Positions 32,918-44,004 of a stretch of DNA of 64,000 nt are shown one piece after another. How positions within the stretch are numbered: the stretch's first letter is position 1; each line of letters opens with the position of its first letter. The notes below the pieces were generated by a model, which saw only the letters and a program-made list of their open reading frames with translations, did no database searches and was not told the origin of the DNA. The position numbers and the translations under genes were made by a program. Origin of the DNA: Haliclona indistincta (taxonomy: Eukaryota; Porifera; Demospongiae; Haplosclerida; Chalinidae); NCBI GenBank assembly GCA_964017065.1, contig OZ024791.1:5880547-5944546 (forward strand), in the 5' to 3' direction.

Positions 32918-35900
32918 ATGGAGCAGCTTGTGGCGGGTGCTCCAGAGCAAAGCTGTGAGCTTTCTGCTGATATTGTTCAATATATTGTAATGTTTTGTTT
33001 ATCAAAACGCTTAGTAGTTGGTGGTAACGTAGTGGAAACAGCGGCTGAAGTGATTGTGGCGGCTGAACAACATTCACTACACGGAAAAGGACAGGTGAGG
33101 GGGTCTTGCCGCGGGGTCTGATGGGCAGGTATCACACTGGAGTAAATAGTTTCAACATTCTGTGTTCAGACGTTAACTGTACTTAATAAATTTGCACTGG
33201 TTCTTGTTTAGAGAAAATACAAGCAAACAAGCTAGCCACCAGCTGACAGATCATTGCAACACCTTAGTACAGATTTAGAGATTAAAGGGGTGTAGGTAAA
33301 ATAAGAAACAAAACAGCTCCAACTACTGACTCTACAGCATTACATGGTCTAGCTCTATAGGACACTTATGCTCACCATGCGCAGTCACTATTCACTGGAC
33401 TGGACTAGAATACTTTTCTTTTTTTACGATCTCAGCAAAGCCCGCGAGCTCGCAAAACAGTGTTATTATAACATACAGCTAATTCAATGCTTGTTTCTTT
33501 ATGAGGCTTTGCTAAGCTTGTAAAGCTGCCTTGTATAAATTTACCTATGGTCTCAGAAGTGTGACTGTTTGCTGTTACGTTTGTCCACAAGCTCTTTCAG
33601 TGTTTTTCCTCACTCACTCTGTCTCAGGGGGCGTAACCAAGTAGGTGTAACATCAATTGAGACTGTATTTCTTGTTCGCTAGACTGTATTTCTGTATTTC
33701 TTGTCCAGTGATTAGCGACTGCGCATGATAGAGCATAAGTGTGCTATAGAGCTAGAGCATTATAATGCTGTAGAGTCAGCAGTTGGAGCTGTTTCGTTTT
33801 GTTTCTTATTTTACCTACACCCGAGATTAAGCACTATTCCTGAAAAAATAATTGAAAATTAATGTTAAATTTTACACGGGCTGAAATTTTTGAATAAATA
33901 ATAATTTTTTAGTCTAGATAAACAAAATTGTTTATCATTAGCTGGAGGTCAACTTGAGGTTGGGTAGTGGTAGCAATCTTGACCTTGACTTTAAACGGTT
34001 ATTATTTCTTAACTGTGTATATCACAGCTCGAGCATTTATTCTGCAAAGTCTCATTTGTACTGCTTTGTGTATGCCTATGAAGACTAAGTTATGGCTGCT
34101 ATTGATCTAAAAACCTTCAAACACGAGTCTGGAGATTGCAGCCTCTTCATATTAGCTAACCAGGCTTAGTCCGGAGGAGACTTTGTAGAGACATTTTGGT
34201 TTTGTAGTTGAAGTAACAGCACACACTGAATGGAATCATCATTGTGGAGGATTAACCAATGTTTATCATAATTATTATTCTATTAGCTTGGTTCCTTGTC
34301 CTTCCCTTCCTCTCCTCCTCGCTCACATCAAGTTCCAGTACTCACTGATGATGACTTCTCTAGTGACTCAGACTCCGATATAGAGCCAGACCTACCACCA
34401 GGCAAGCATGACCACACCTTTTGTAGTGTAATATAAACTATAATCTCTATATCTCTCTCTCCATCTCTCCCCCAGGCCTTGATGGGGCTGCTTTTCAATG
34501 CCGTTTTCCAGCCAACAAACTCACCCAACAGGAGACGGACTTCTTTCCTGATATAGCAAGCAGCTCGCAATCAGCCATCATGGAGTATCTGTTCATTAGG
34601 AACAAGCTACTGCAGACATGGCTACTGGAACCACTCAATGAGCTCACACCAGAAAAGGCTCAATCTTCTGTACATCTTCCTCATCCAGGTACTGTGGCGG
34701 TGTGCGTATTAGTTCTGCAACATGATTTGTTTTCTGTTGCAATTTCTGTATTTAAGATGGTAGGTTTAGTATAGGCATCAGCTATGAATCCCCCACCTGC
34801 AGCTCCAATAGCAGCTGTCTTAAATTGTATCCCATTTAACTAGTTTAGTAAGTAGTAAACACTTTCGATTACAAAGAAAACTTACACATACAATCAAACA
34901 ATACATCATTTGATGTTGACTAAACTATTTTTCACAACAACTCGCAAGCGTAAACATAAGAGTAAACTTTATAATGTACAGTAGCAGTCCCATTTAGTAC
35001 ATTGTGGGCACTATGGCTCTTCTGGCGGTAACAATGCTTGTTCTCTCTTCTCTGGCGTTTGACTGTGGCTTTGACACCAAGCACGAAAGGATTGCTAACA
35101 ACACGGTCGACCACTCACTTGAGAAGATTGCTGAGTCCGTAAAGAATGCAACGTTCATTCAGATCGCTCCACCTGGAGTTACCATCAATTCTATGGTGAA
35201 ATTCACTAACCTCAGTAATATCGTCATTTATGGTCACGGAGCCGTCATTACTTGCAACAGCAGTTCTGACACTGGTCTTTTGTTTGTGAACACACACAGA
35301 CTGTGCCTTTCTAACTTTACCCTATCAAACTGTAGTGGATTGACCGGTGATCATTTTGGAAAGGACTTGAGACATTATGTTCCAACTAGAGCTGCCATGA
35401 TTATTGAAGGAGGTAGTGAAGTAACTGCTACAAGAATCACTGTCACTAGCAGCACAGGGACTGGTCTGTTCTTCATGAATACAGGCGGAACTGTTATTAT
35501 CGAGAAGTCACAATTCTTCCACAACAAAGTGCTGTCTAACCAAACTGGATATGCTGGCTTGCACGTGCTACTATCAGGGGCTCGTGCCCAGTACAAGATT
35601 AGCAATTCCAGCTTTCTAAAGAATGACGTGAATGATACAGATAGAGGGGAAAGAGGAAGTGGTTTGGGCATTTTTCTTGTTTCAAATGCTACTGGGAATC
35701 AAGTGAATTTGTACGGTTTAAATTTTTCAGATAATAGTGCGCAAGGTGAAGGCTCAGCATTTGGTGTTTACTTGGTAGGTAGTGTCCACAACAACACAGT
35801 CACTGCAACCGATTGCAAACTATCGAATAACAGCTGCTATGAATGCAATGGAGCTGGTGTCAGACTGTATTTGAAAAGTGCCGGTGAACACAATGCTAAA

Positions 35901-38900
35901 GATAACACAGTGTGCTTCGATTCATGTCAGTTTCATCGTAATATAGCACAGTCTGGTAGAGGAGGTGGACTAGCTGTCCTGGTGACCAAAGGTAATCCAA
36001 CTTTAAAAAGCTGGTCGTTGAAATTCATCGATACAGTTTGGGAGTTCAATAGAGCCTGGCGTGGTGCAGCAATAGACATTAGCCCGGTACAGTGGTTCCA
36101 TGATAGTGATGGATATCAACCGGAAATTATCTTCACCAACTGCACGATATCAAACAACTTAGTCACTAATGAGTCGATGTATTGCGGCATTGGGGCAATG
36201 AGCATCTCTGACTTCACTGTAACGTTCTCTCTGTCTATGATATTTGAAGACAACAATGGTAGTGCATTGGTGCTAATGAATGCTGGTTTGACGATAATCC
36301 CTGGCGCTAGATTAAGGTTTACTAACAACACCGGCAGTCTTGGAGGGGCTATTCTGTTAGAGCGGTCATGGGTCTTTATCGATGGTAGTAATGATGGTGT
36401 GGTAGAGGCTGTGTTTGTTAATAACTGTGCTCTCTACAATGGTGGCGCGGTCGCCATTATTGGCAGCAGGAGAAATGCCCACCCATGCTTCCTTATGTGT
36501 CAAAAGGAGCAGAACATTGACCTGACCTTCATAAATAACAAGGCAGGAGTAAAGAGCTACGAACACATGATGCTAACTCGCTTCACAGCTGCTGGGTCCG
36601 GCTATGGTGATGCTCTTTATGCTACCACACTGATGCCTTGCAGGTGTATCAATAACTGGAATGAGACAAGAAGCGATTTTGAGGTGTTTAGTCACATTTG
36701 TTCCAAGTGCAAAATAATGGAAAAAAGTGAAAAAGCCACAGATGAACCACAAGCTCACAGAATGTCTACTGCAGCGGCTAAAATACAGCTAACAAGTGAG
36801 CATCCGTTTGAAGTAATACCTGGCAAGGACATGATGCTCAATCTCTCCGCATACGATGAGTTCGACAGCTTGATAGAGACATCTTATAAAGTAATTGTCA
36901 TGGATAGTGATGCCGGAGTAATACTAGACAATAAGTATGCTCAGATCAGCAACCCTTCTATCAAACTTTACGGTCACCCTGGAAATCGAGCTGTAGTCAG
37001 ACTAGAAGCTTACGGAGGAAAACGACTGGTTGAGCATATTGATATTAAGATGGGGTACTGCCCACCTGGTTATGTGTTCACAAACAAATCAATGGGACAA
37101 GCTTGCCTGTGTGGAAATCGTTTTGACAATGAGACACACCGTCGGTATTATGAGTTCATACTTTACTGTAGTGACCATCTGTTTGCCGCTAAGCTACCTA
37201 TCGGCATATGGGCGGGATACGTGAATACAAGCAATGTTACTGATCTACTATCTGAACACTTTCGAATGGCGGTATGTCCTCTCGGCTATTGCAACTTGTC
37301 GCATAATACTTACCTACCATCGCGAGCATCGCCAACAGAACTCGAGAATACCATTTGTGTCCATGCAAGAATGGGAAGGCTATGTGCAGAATGCAGAGAA
37401 AATATGACAACTTTTTTCCACTCGAGTCTTTTCTCCTGCAAAGGCACGGAATTCTGCAGCTTTGGGCCTTTGTTTTTCATTCTTACAGAACTTCTTCCGC
37501 TCACTATTTTGTTTCTAACTATTGTCTTCTTCAATATTGACTTCTCTTCTGGTGGAATAAGCAGCTTTATCCTATTCGCTCAGATTCAGGCAATGCTGCA
37601 TTTTGATAGTGCAAACCCAGATTTTGTATATGACGCTATCTACAACAGCACACAAGACTACATATACTTCACTTACGGAATAGTTTACGGATTCTTCAGT
37701 CTTGAATTTTTCACAATCGAGCCTCTTTCGTTCTGTCTCTGGCCTAATGCAAACCCTCTACAAATGCTAGTAGTCAAGTACATCAGCACAGTTTATGCCC
37801 TGCTATTGGTGATTGGGTTAGTGGTTTTCTTGAAGTACTGTTCTTGTTGTCAGTGCTGGCGGCGTCTGATGCAATGGCGACAGAGGAAGGGATACACGCA
37901 TTCCTTCACCCATGCTATCGTGGCGTTTCTTACCCTATCCTATGCTCAGTGTACCAGCGTTACCATTCAGTTACTGACCATTGCGTATGTTGAGGGTGAA
38001 GGAGGCCTCTCTAGTGATTTGTGGGTCTACTATTATGGTAAATTTAAATTTTTTGATGTTGATCATATTGTTTACGCTATACCAGCTCTTGTGTTTCTTG
38101 TCACGTTTGTCTTGGTGCCACCATTTCTGCTCATGTCCTACCCATTGTGTCATCAGGTAATGGCTTTACTTCACATCAGTGAAACTAGCATGGGTCTATG
38201 TGTCACTCGATGGATCGAGAAATTGAAGCCTCTGTTCGATGCTTTTCAGAATCGTTTCAAGGATCGCTACCGTTTTACAGCTGGAATACATTACCTCTAT
38301 CGCGTCGCTATTCCAGCAATGTTTGCGACAGTCATGTATATTCATCATTTTTATCTTGCCTCGATTATCCTGCTTGTTTCTGGCTTACTGTTTCACTCTA
38401 TTGTTCAGCCATACCAAGCCAGAAAGGACAATGTATACCACGCTCTTGTCATGGCAGATCTTGCACTAATAGCTGCAATGGGCATGTACAACTACAATGC
38501 TTCACTGCAGAATAAAAGCAATCAAAATGTGGTGTATCTGCTTTTCGTATTGATCTCTCTTCCAGTGGTGTCTTCTCTGAGCTACTTTGTTTTCAAGTTG
38601 GGATGTCTGTGCTTCCAGTCATTCAAAAACTGTCATAAGCAAAGTCGCGAGGGACGAGTAGAAATGGAAGATGAAGGTGGACTGCCATATCTCCAAGTCG
38701 AAGGTCGAGAGAACAGTACAAACTAATAGCGTGTCAAAACTAAACATAACATAGTCATAACATAGTCATAACATAACATCTTTTAAACATTGTGTGAATG
38801 CAGTGTGTATGCTAAATACTAAGAATAATTTATACTTTCAGTGAAAAAATTGTTACGGGTAGTTTTTGATTTGCTTCAGTCAGTCATAAAATTGTCTCCA

Positions 38901-41326
38901 CAGGTAAATCCACCCTTGTGATGAGGATACATGGATATCTGTCACGTTATGGATTCATCAATTTCGGAGTTTTCCAACAATTAAATCCTCTTCTTGGTAT
39001 ATTTGCTGTACGTGTCACAATAGTTGTCATTTTTCTTCTGACAGGTAAAATGCCGTTTAAGGTAGTAGTGGTAGGAGCTGGTGTTAGCGGGCTAATGGCG
39101 GCTAAGCAGCTGCAATATTTTGGACTTGATGTCACTGTGTTGGAAGCCAGAGTGAGCAAGAACTGTGTGTCATTGGAATTTATGATGATTATTTTCTGTA
39201 GGACAGGATTGGTGGTCGAGTACATACCTTCCGCCAGGGAGCATTTTCTGCTGACCTTGGTGCTATGGTAGTTACTGGACTAGGTACGTCTTTACCCCAT
39301 TGCAGTAATGCATCATGCTTTTATATTACTGACAGGTGGTAACCCATTGGCTGTTCTTCGTAAGCAGATTGGTCTTCAGATGACCAAGATTCATCGTCGC
39401 TGTCCTCTCTACTATACAACGGGAGAGATGGTGCCGAGAGAGAAGGACAAGACAGTGGAACTGGAGTTCAACCGGCTGCTGGACTCTGTCAGTCACTTGT
39501 CACATCATCTACAAGTGGACCAACTCAATGGACAAGCACTGAGTCTAGGAGAGGCTCTGGAGCTGGTTATCAAGTGAGCACACTTTCCTTGATTAATCAT
39601 ATGTAGTTTGTATTTTATAGACTTCAGGAGAAAAACACTCGTGAGCACTTGCGTGACCACCTCAAGTCACTTATCTCTACACAAGAGGAGCTATACCAGC
39701 TGTACACCAAGATTAGTGAGGTCCAGTCTAGAATACGTGAGACACATCAGCGACAACTGCAGCTAGTAGCAGCTCATAATGAGAGGTGTGTGACTCGGCT
39801 TGTCGTTTGTTTGGTCATGTTCTCTCACTCAGCTCTAATGATGTTGAGTTCATCAGGCGTTCCTCTGAGCAAGACATGATTCAGCTGTTCCAGTTGTACG
39901 ACAGTCTGTTGGAACAGAGACAAGAGCTAGAGAACAAACTAGATGATGCTGAAGACACTCATCTACCGTTAGTACCTAGCTCTCTTGCTCTCTATGAGTC
40001 ATCTCTGTCTATAGCTCAGTCTATCTATCACCAAGAGATCGACAAATACTTGACTGGCACTTTGCTAACCTGGAGTTTGCTAATGCTTCTCCTCTTCAAG
40101 CTCTCTCTCTACGCCATTGGGATCAGGACGATGATTTTGAGTTCACAGGAGCTCATCTGTGTTTGAGAGACGGCTATGATGCTCTACCGAAAGCTCTTGC
40201 TAAAGGGCTTGACGTGAGGCTGAATACAGCTGCTACAGCTATTAACTATAATCCTGATGGTAAGTACACTCTCTACTCTGCGTGTACCCTCATATGACTG
40301 AGTCTTCTCCTCAGCTGTTGAAGTGCATGCTACCTCAACTGAAAGTGGGTGTTCAAGCTATTTCAAAGCAGATGCCGTCATTATATCAGTTCCTCTTGGT
40401 GTGCTCAAGTCCGGCAACATAACATTTCAGCCTTCACTGCCAGAATGGAAACAACAAGCAATCAATAACTTGGGCTTTGGACTACTGAATAAGGTGGGTG
40501 TTTGTACAATAGTTGTGCATCCTTCTCATGTACCTCAACACATCTTCTGCTTTCCTGTACATCGTTATATCATCATCACAGGTTGTATTGTGTTTCGAGC
40601 AACGATTTTGGGATGCGAATGTTCATTTGTTTGGTCACATAGCTACTAGCACCACTTCCCGTGGGGAGCTCTTCATGTTCTGGCATCTCAGCCTCACTCC
40701 TGTGCTGATAGCACTGCTTGCTGGTAGGTCTCTCCAGCGCACTCTACCTACCCCTCCACCTCCTCATTAGGTGATGATGCTGTCAAGTTTGAGAGTCTCC
40801 CAAACAATGTAGTGGTTGCAAAGGCAATGGCTGTGCTGCGCTCTATATTTGGTGATCAGACTGTACCTGAGGTATATGCAGATTCAATAAAATTTATGTT
40901 TATGATTTAACAAACTGTTTATTGCTGCAGCCTAAGGAGACCCATGTTACTCATTGGCGTGGTGATGAGTATGCCCGTGGTTCTTATTCCTATGTGGCAG
41001 CTGGTGCTAGCGGCAATGATTATGATTTCCTAGCAGCAGCAGTTAGTCCTGCACGAGCTGGAGTCATTGTACCGAGGTACACTTACCCATTCCTGTGACT
41101 AATTTCACTCTTGTTCAGACCTAGACTGTTCTTTGCTGGTGAGCACACAGTTCGTAACTATCCTGCTACAGTGCATGGTGCATTACTAAGTGGACTCCGA
41201 GAGGCTGGCAAAGTGGGAGACCTCCTGCTAGGCTCGCCATACACACCTCGCCCACTCTCCTCTAGCGCTGAAGTAGCTCTGCCTCCTGTTACATTGTCTA
41301 AGCTACAAGGACAAGGACAAGTATAG
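32918..41326 (+). CDS. KDM1A: Lysine-specific histone demethylase 1 (LSD1)
   Basis: FAD-dependent demethylase of H3K4me1/2 in CoREST-type complexes. Fifteen exons splice in phase: 32918-33094, 34287-34401, 34476-34688, 38904-38996, 39045-39151, 39202-39283, 39336-39573, 39621-39785, 39833-39967, 40015-40259, 40315-40493, 40582-40723, 40771-40871, 40931-41076 and 41119-41326, giving 781 residues. The N-terminal exon is not alignable to what I know; exon 2 is acidic. [23 protein letters not shown] to [23 protein letters not shown] fold: [18 protein letters not shown] and [11 protein letters not shown] coiled tower (39621-39967) that binds CoREST is present. Catalytic part: [43 protein letters not shown] with the conserved lysine that contacts the flavin, and [20 protein letters not shown]. 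The intron after 34401 appears to be GC-AG. Intron 1 contains a MITE, intron 3 a complete other gene. Confidence 0.94.
33278..33830. mobile_element. hAT-like foldback MITE with 8-base target duplication
   Basis: GAGATTAA at 33278-33285 is repeated at 33823-33830. Between them lies a roughly 537-base element whose ends are long inverted repeats, starting GGGTGTAGGTAAAATAAGAA and continuing with minor gaps for over 100 bases (CAGCTCCAACT, GACTCTACAGCATTA, ACTTATGCTC, ATGCGCAGTC). An 8-base target duplication and a GGGGTG-type end fit the hAT superfamily. No transposase frame is present. It sits in KDM1A intron 1. Confidence 0.85.
35013..38726 (+). CDS. Beta-helix ectodomain / multi-TM protein nested in KDM1A intron 3
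   Basis: One exon of 1237 codons, entirely inside KDM1A intron 3 (34689-38903) and on the same strand. The first ATG gives a signal peptide ([16 protein letters not shown]). Residues about 40-560 are a repetitive extracellular region with many NxS/T sites and Pmp-type motifs, FxxN plus GGA(I/V): [44 protein letters not shown]. This pattern is typical of right-handed parallel beta-helices. A Cys-rich part follows, with [11 protein letters not shown] near residue 790. From about 815 to 1200 there are eight or nine hydrophobic segments (for example [58 protein letters not shown]), then an acidic tail. I know of similar layouts as lineage-specific sponge proteins but no function. Adhesion or sensing at the surface is inference. 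Confidence 0.8.
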   Translation: MALLAVTMLVLSSLAFDCGFDTKHERIANNTVDHSLEKIAESVKNATFIQIAPPGVTINSMVKFTNLSNIVIYGHGAVITCNSSSDTGLLFVNTHRLCLSNFTLSNCSGLTGDHFGKDLRHYVPTRAAMIIEGGSEVTATRITVTSSTGTGLFFMNTGGTVIIEKSQFFHNKVLSNQTGYAGLHVLLSGARAQYKISNSSFLKNDVNDTDRGERGSGLGIFLVSNATGNQVNLYGLNFSDNSAQGEGSAFGVYLVGSVHNNTVTATDCKLSNNSCYECNGAGVRLYLKSAGEHNAKDNTVCFDSCQFHRNIAQSGRGGGLAVLVTKGNPTLKSWSLKFIDTVWEFNRAWRGAAIDISPVQWFHDSDGYQPEIIFTNCTISNNLVTNESMYCGIGAMSISDFTVTFSLSMIFEDNNGSALVLMNAGLTIIPGARLRFTNNTGSLGGAILLERSWVFIDGSNDGVVEAVFVNNCALYNGGAVAIIGSRRNAHPCFLMCQKEQNIDLTFINNKAGVKSYEHMMLTRFTAAGSGYGDALYATTLMPCRCINNWNETRSDFEVFSHICSKCKIMEKSEKATDEPQAHRMSTAAAKIQLTSEHPFEVIPGKDMMLNLSAYDEFDSLIETSYKVIVMDSDAGVILDNKYAQISNPSIKLYGHPGNRAVVRLEAYGGKRLVEHIDIKMGYCPPGYVFTNKSMGQACLCGNRFDNETHRRYYEFILYCSDHLFAAKLPIGIWAGYVNTSNVTDLLSEHFRMAVCPLGYCNLSHNTYLPSRASPTELENTICVHARMGRLCAECRENMTTFFHSSLFSCKGTEFCSFGPLFFILTELLPLTILFLTIVFFNIDFSSGGISSFILFAQIQAMLHFDSANPDFVYDAIYNSTQDYIYFTYGIVYGFFSLEFFTIEPLSFCLWPNANPLQMLVVKYISTVYALLLVIGLVVFLKYCSCCQCWRRLMQWRQRKGYTHSFTHAIVAFLTLSYAQCTSVTIQLLTIAYVEGEGGLSSDLWVYYYGKFKFFDVDHIVYAIPALVFLVTFVLVPPFLLMSYPLCHQVMALLHISETSMGLCVTRWIEKLKPLFDAFQNRFKDRYRFTAGIHYLYRVAIPAMFATVMYIHHFYLASIILLVSGLLFHSIVQPYQARKDNVYHALVMADLALIAAMGMYNYNASLQNKSNQNVVYLLFVLISLPVVSSLSYFVFKLGCLCFQSFKNCHKQSREGRVEMEDEGGLPYLQVEGRENSTN

Positions 41327-41728
41327 CAACAACAATGCATTGTATTTCTGTTGGGTTCATTTTCTGATAAAAATCTGTTTTCAACCAAAAAAATGCCCAT
41401 GTCAGATGATTTGAATTACATGTATAGTGTTAAAGTTTTGATAGTAGTTTTAGCAGTGGTTCTGGTAGTGTGCATGTTCGTAATTTCCAGTCGAGGGCTT
41501 GAAAATCTGCTGCTTCAATAAGCTCTTTCTTTAAAGCGGATGGTCTGAGAAAATGGCAGTGTGCAGCTAGCTGCATTATGAATGCTGCACGCAATAACTC
41601 ACAGGCACTCTGGGAAGAGTCGCTCTGCTAGCACACATGCTGCACCAAACAAGTGCTTGTCAACTGCGACGCCATCTTCCAATGCCATCAACTACAAGAA
41701 CAAGACACAAAATAGCATGTATGATGAT
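41327..41728. other. Convergent 3' intergenic region
   Basis: Between the KDM1A stop and the EF-hand protein stop at 41729. It should hold both 3' UTRs. I see no further gene or repeat. Confidence 0.5.
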
Positions 41729-43664
41729 CTAAGTAAGGTCTGTACATACTTTTGCTACATTGTGTGCTTGATCAGATTTGAGGCAGTTATAATGTGCAGC
41801 TGATAGACCATCTAGTAGCTCCTGCAAAACACCAAGTTCATCCGGTGACACATCGCGTCTTGTATTCTTACCACAAGTGAAATCCTACCATCTTTGTCTC
41901 GGTCGGTTCTCTTGAACACTTTATTGTAGTATGAAGTCCTCCGAAAACTACACACGTAGTGGTCACAATCGAAATGAGGTGACCGAATCATTCTAACATA
42001 CCTTATCACACAATGTGAATGAAGATAATCGGTTGGAGTCATTCCTGCAATTTGCAAAATAAAGAATCTGCAACAATATTTGTCACACTCACTCTCTAGT
42101 GTCAACAAGTCAACGGGCAGACTGAATCGAGTGGTGTTGGACAGCGTGCCTGTGGAATCCATCCAAGAACTGCCTAGATTTCCTTTCAACTGTGCACGAG
42201 CAGTTAAACTGGCTCAATTGGAGTGTGCTCTGCATACCTTTTTGAAGTATTCGTCACCTTCACCTCCAAATCCATCACCGTAGCCATCTCCATCACCATA
42301 ACCGCCTCTTCCATGCTATGCAAGCATCAGAGAATGTGAATGTCAACTAAATGCAAATTCTTACTCCATTCTTTTCCCTGTCATTGTCGAACTCATTTTG
42401 GTCATACAAGTTGCTCCATCCTGAGCCATCCCCATACTTGTTCCAGCGATCTTTCTCACCTTTACTATCACCACCATTGTTCAGATCATTCTGTTGATCA
42501 AGTGTTGAGTGATTTGCAATTGTCAGTGCAATAATTAAACTCACTTCATTCCCTGATCCTTGATCATCACCCAGGCCATCTCCTCTTTTTCCATTTTTTC
42601 CTAGACCATCTTCATCATTTTCTTCTCCAGATATTCCATTTTTTCTTCCTTGGCTATCTCCTAAGCTACCTGTAACAATTTACAAACCAATGTATCTTTT
42701 ACTAAGGAAAGTTGTATTTCACCATCAAGTTCATCCAGTGCGCTCAGTAGACCTGTCTCATTCTCTCCACCTAATCTCCCCTTTCCTGTGTCATCTGCTC
42801 CACTTCCTTTGCCTCTATCAATGCTGCTCGACCATATTGCACTTCTTGGTCTCCTCCAGTTCTTTCGACGATGAACAGGTGTGACAAACTCTTTTCTCAG
42901 CAGCGGTTTCTCGTTCCAGAATCCAAAGTATTGAGGTGTGCTTGATACGCTAACAGGAGCGGTGTCCCTAACGAGCTGTACTGATGATGTGCTATTTGAC
43001 AAATTCATGGATGAAGCTGAGGATGGTCGAACCTGTTTTAAAGACCAATGCATTAAGCGTCATTTTGGCGATTATTCTATTTCTTACCAATCCACTAGAT
43101 GGTCTTCTTCTGTAAGTAGCAGTTGCTGGTCGTTGTACACTGCTGCGAGTGGTTGATGGTAATGTACTACGAGAGGATGATGGTATTGCACTTGCTGGTC
43201 TGGAGTACTGTCTTCTAGCTCCGGAGGAACTTGGAGAAACAAATTGTGTGACTGCACTGGCTGGTCTGCTGTATTGCTTCCGAACACTTGGCTGTGGGAG
43301 TGTATTTTCAGAGGTCAGCTGGTTCTCTCCTGAAAAAGCATAAAAATCTGTGTTTACACTGCAGCATCTACTTACTTGTTCTCTGTTCCCTGCTTAGTAT
43401 TGCAGACTTGGGCCTTCTCATCACGGAAGGCCTTCTCTGCCTGTGGATAGAATAGACATCTTCGTCTATCTGCTCTGACTCGCTGTCCGTGAAATGTAAT
43501 TGTGATGCCTGGAGTTTTGATTATGGATGCGATGATAGGAGAGGTCATCGACACTTCACCTGAGACCCGTAGATAGATTGCAGTACACTTGTGGAGCTAG
43601 TGCAGTCCAGATCAGTCCTACTGGACGAGCCAGCCGCCACCCATGGCAGCCTAGGGTTGCTCAT
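41729..43664 (-). CDS. EF-hand protein with repeated RPxSA motifs
   Basis: Eleven exons join in phase: 43560-43664, 43376-43436, 43088-43329, 42723-43032, 42545-42669, 42365-42490, 42238-42315, 42093-42189, 42002-42044, 41872-41947, 41729-41821, giving 451 residues from MSNPRLPWVAAGSSS. The N-terminal 200 residues carry a spaced motif R-P-x-S/T-A: MRRPKSAIL, YSRPASAVTQ, YSRPASAIPS, VQRPATATY, VRPSSASS, WRRPRSAIWS. A Gly/Asp/Asn-rich region follows (GDGDGYGDGFGGEGDEYF), then a canonical EF-hand loop DRDKDGRISLVE near the C-terminus; the glutamate at loop position 12 appears only when the last 50-base intron is removed, which supports the splice. The Gly/Asp repeats may also bind calcium. RPxSA-type motifs are common in axonemal proteins, so a ciliary role is possible, but that is inference. 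It is separate from the next gene, which has its own stop at 44005. Confidence 0.68.
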
Positions 43665-44004
43665 TTTGCGTCGATGCACTGCTCTCCTGCCTCTAGGCAA
43701 TGAAAATCGACGCCAGTTTGTTTGGTCTTGGCGATGAATAATAGACTTTCTTCCCACAATGAATTTTTAATGCACAAATACCAACTATAAAAGTAAAATG
43801 AATTTACAAATACCTGTAACTGTTTACTGTATAAAGCATGGCAATGAATGGCAGTAACTGTGTGGTATGAAAATAAAAACTTAAAAAGTGAACTGGAATG
43901 ACTAGTTGGTGTTCTTGGATACACCTTCAGGATATGCATTATGTACAGGTATATAATGTGTGTGACACGGCAACTGAGTAAGGAGATCAAAAGTTCAAGA
44001 GTTG

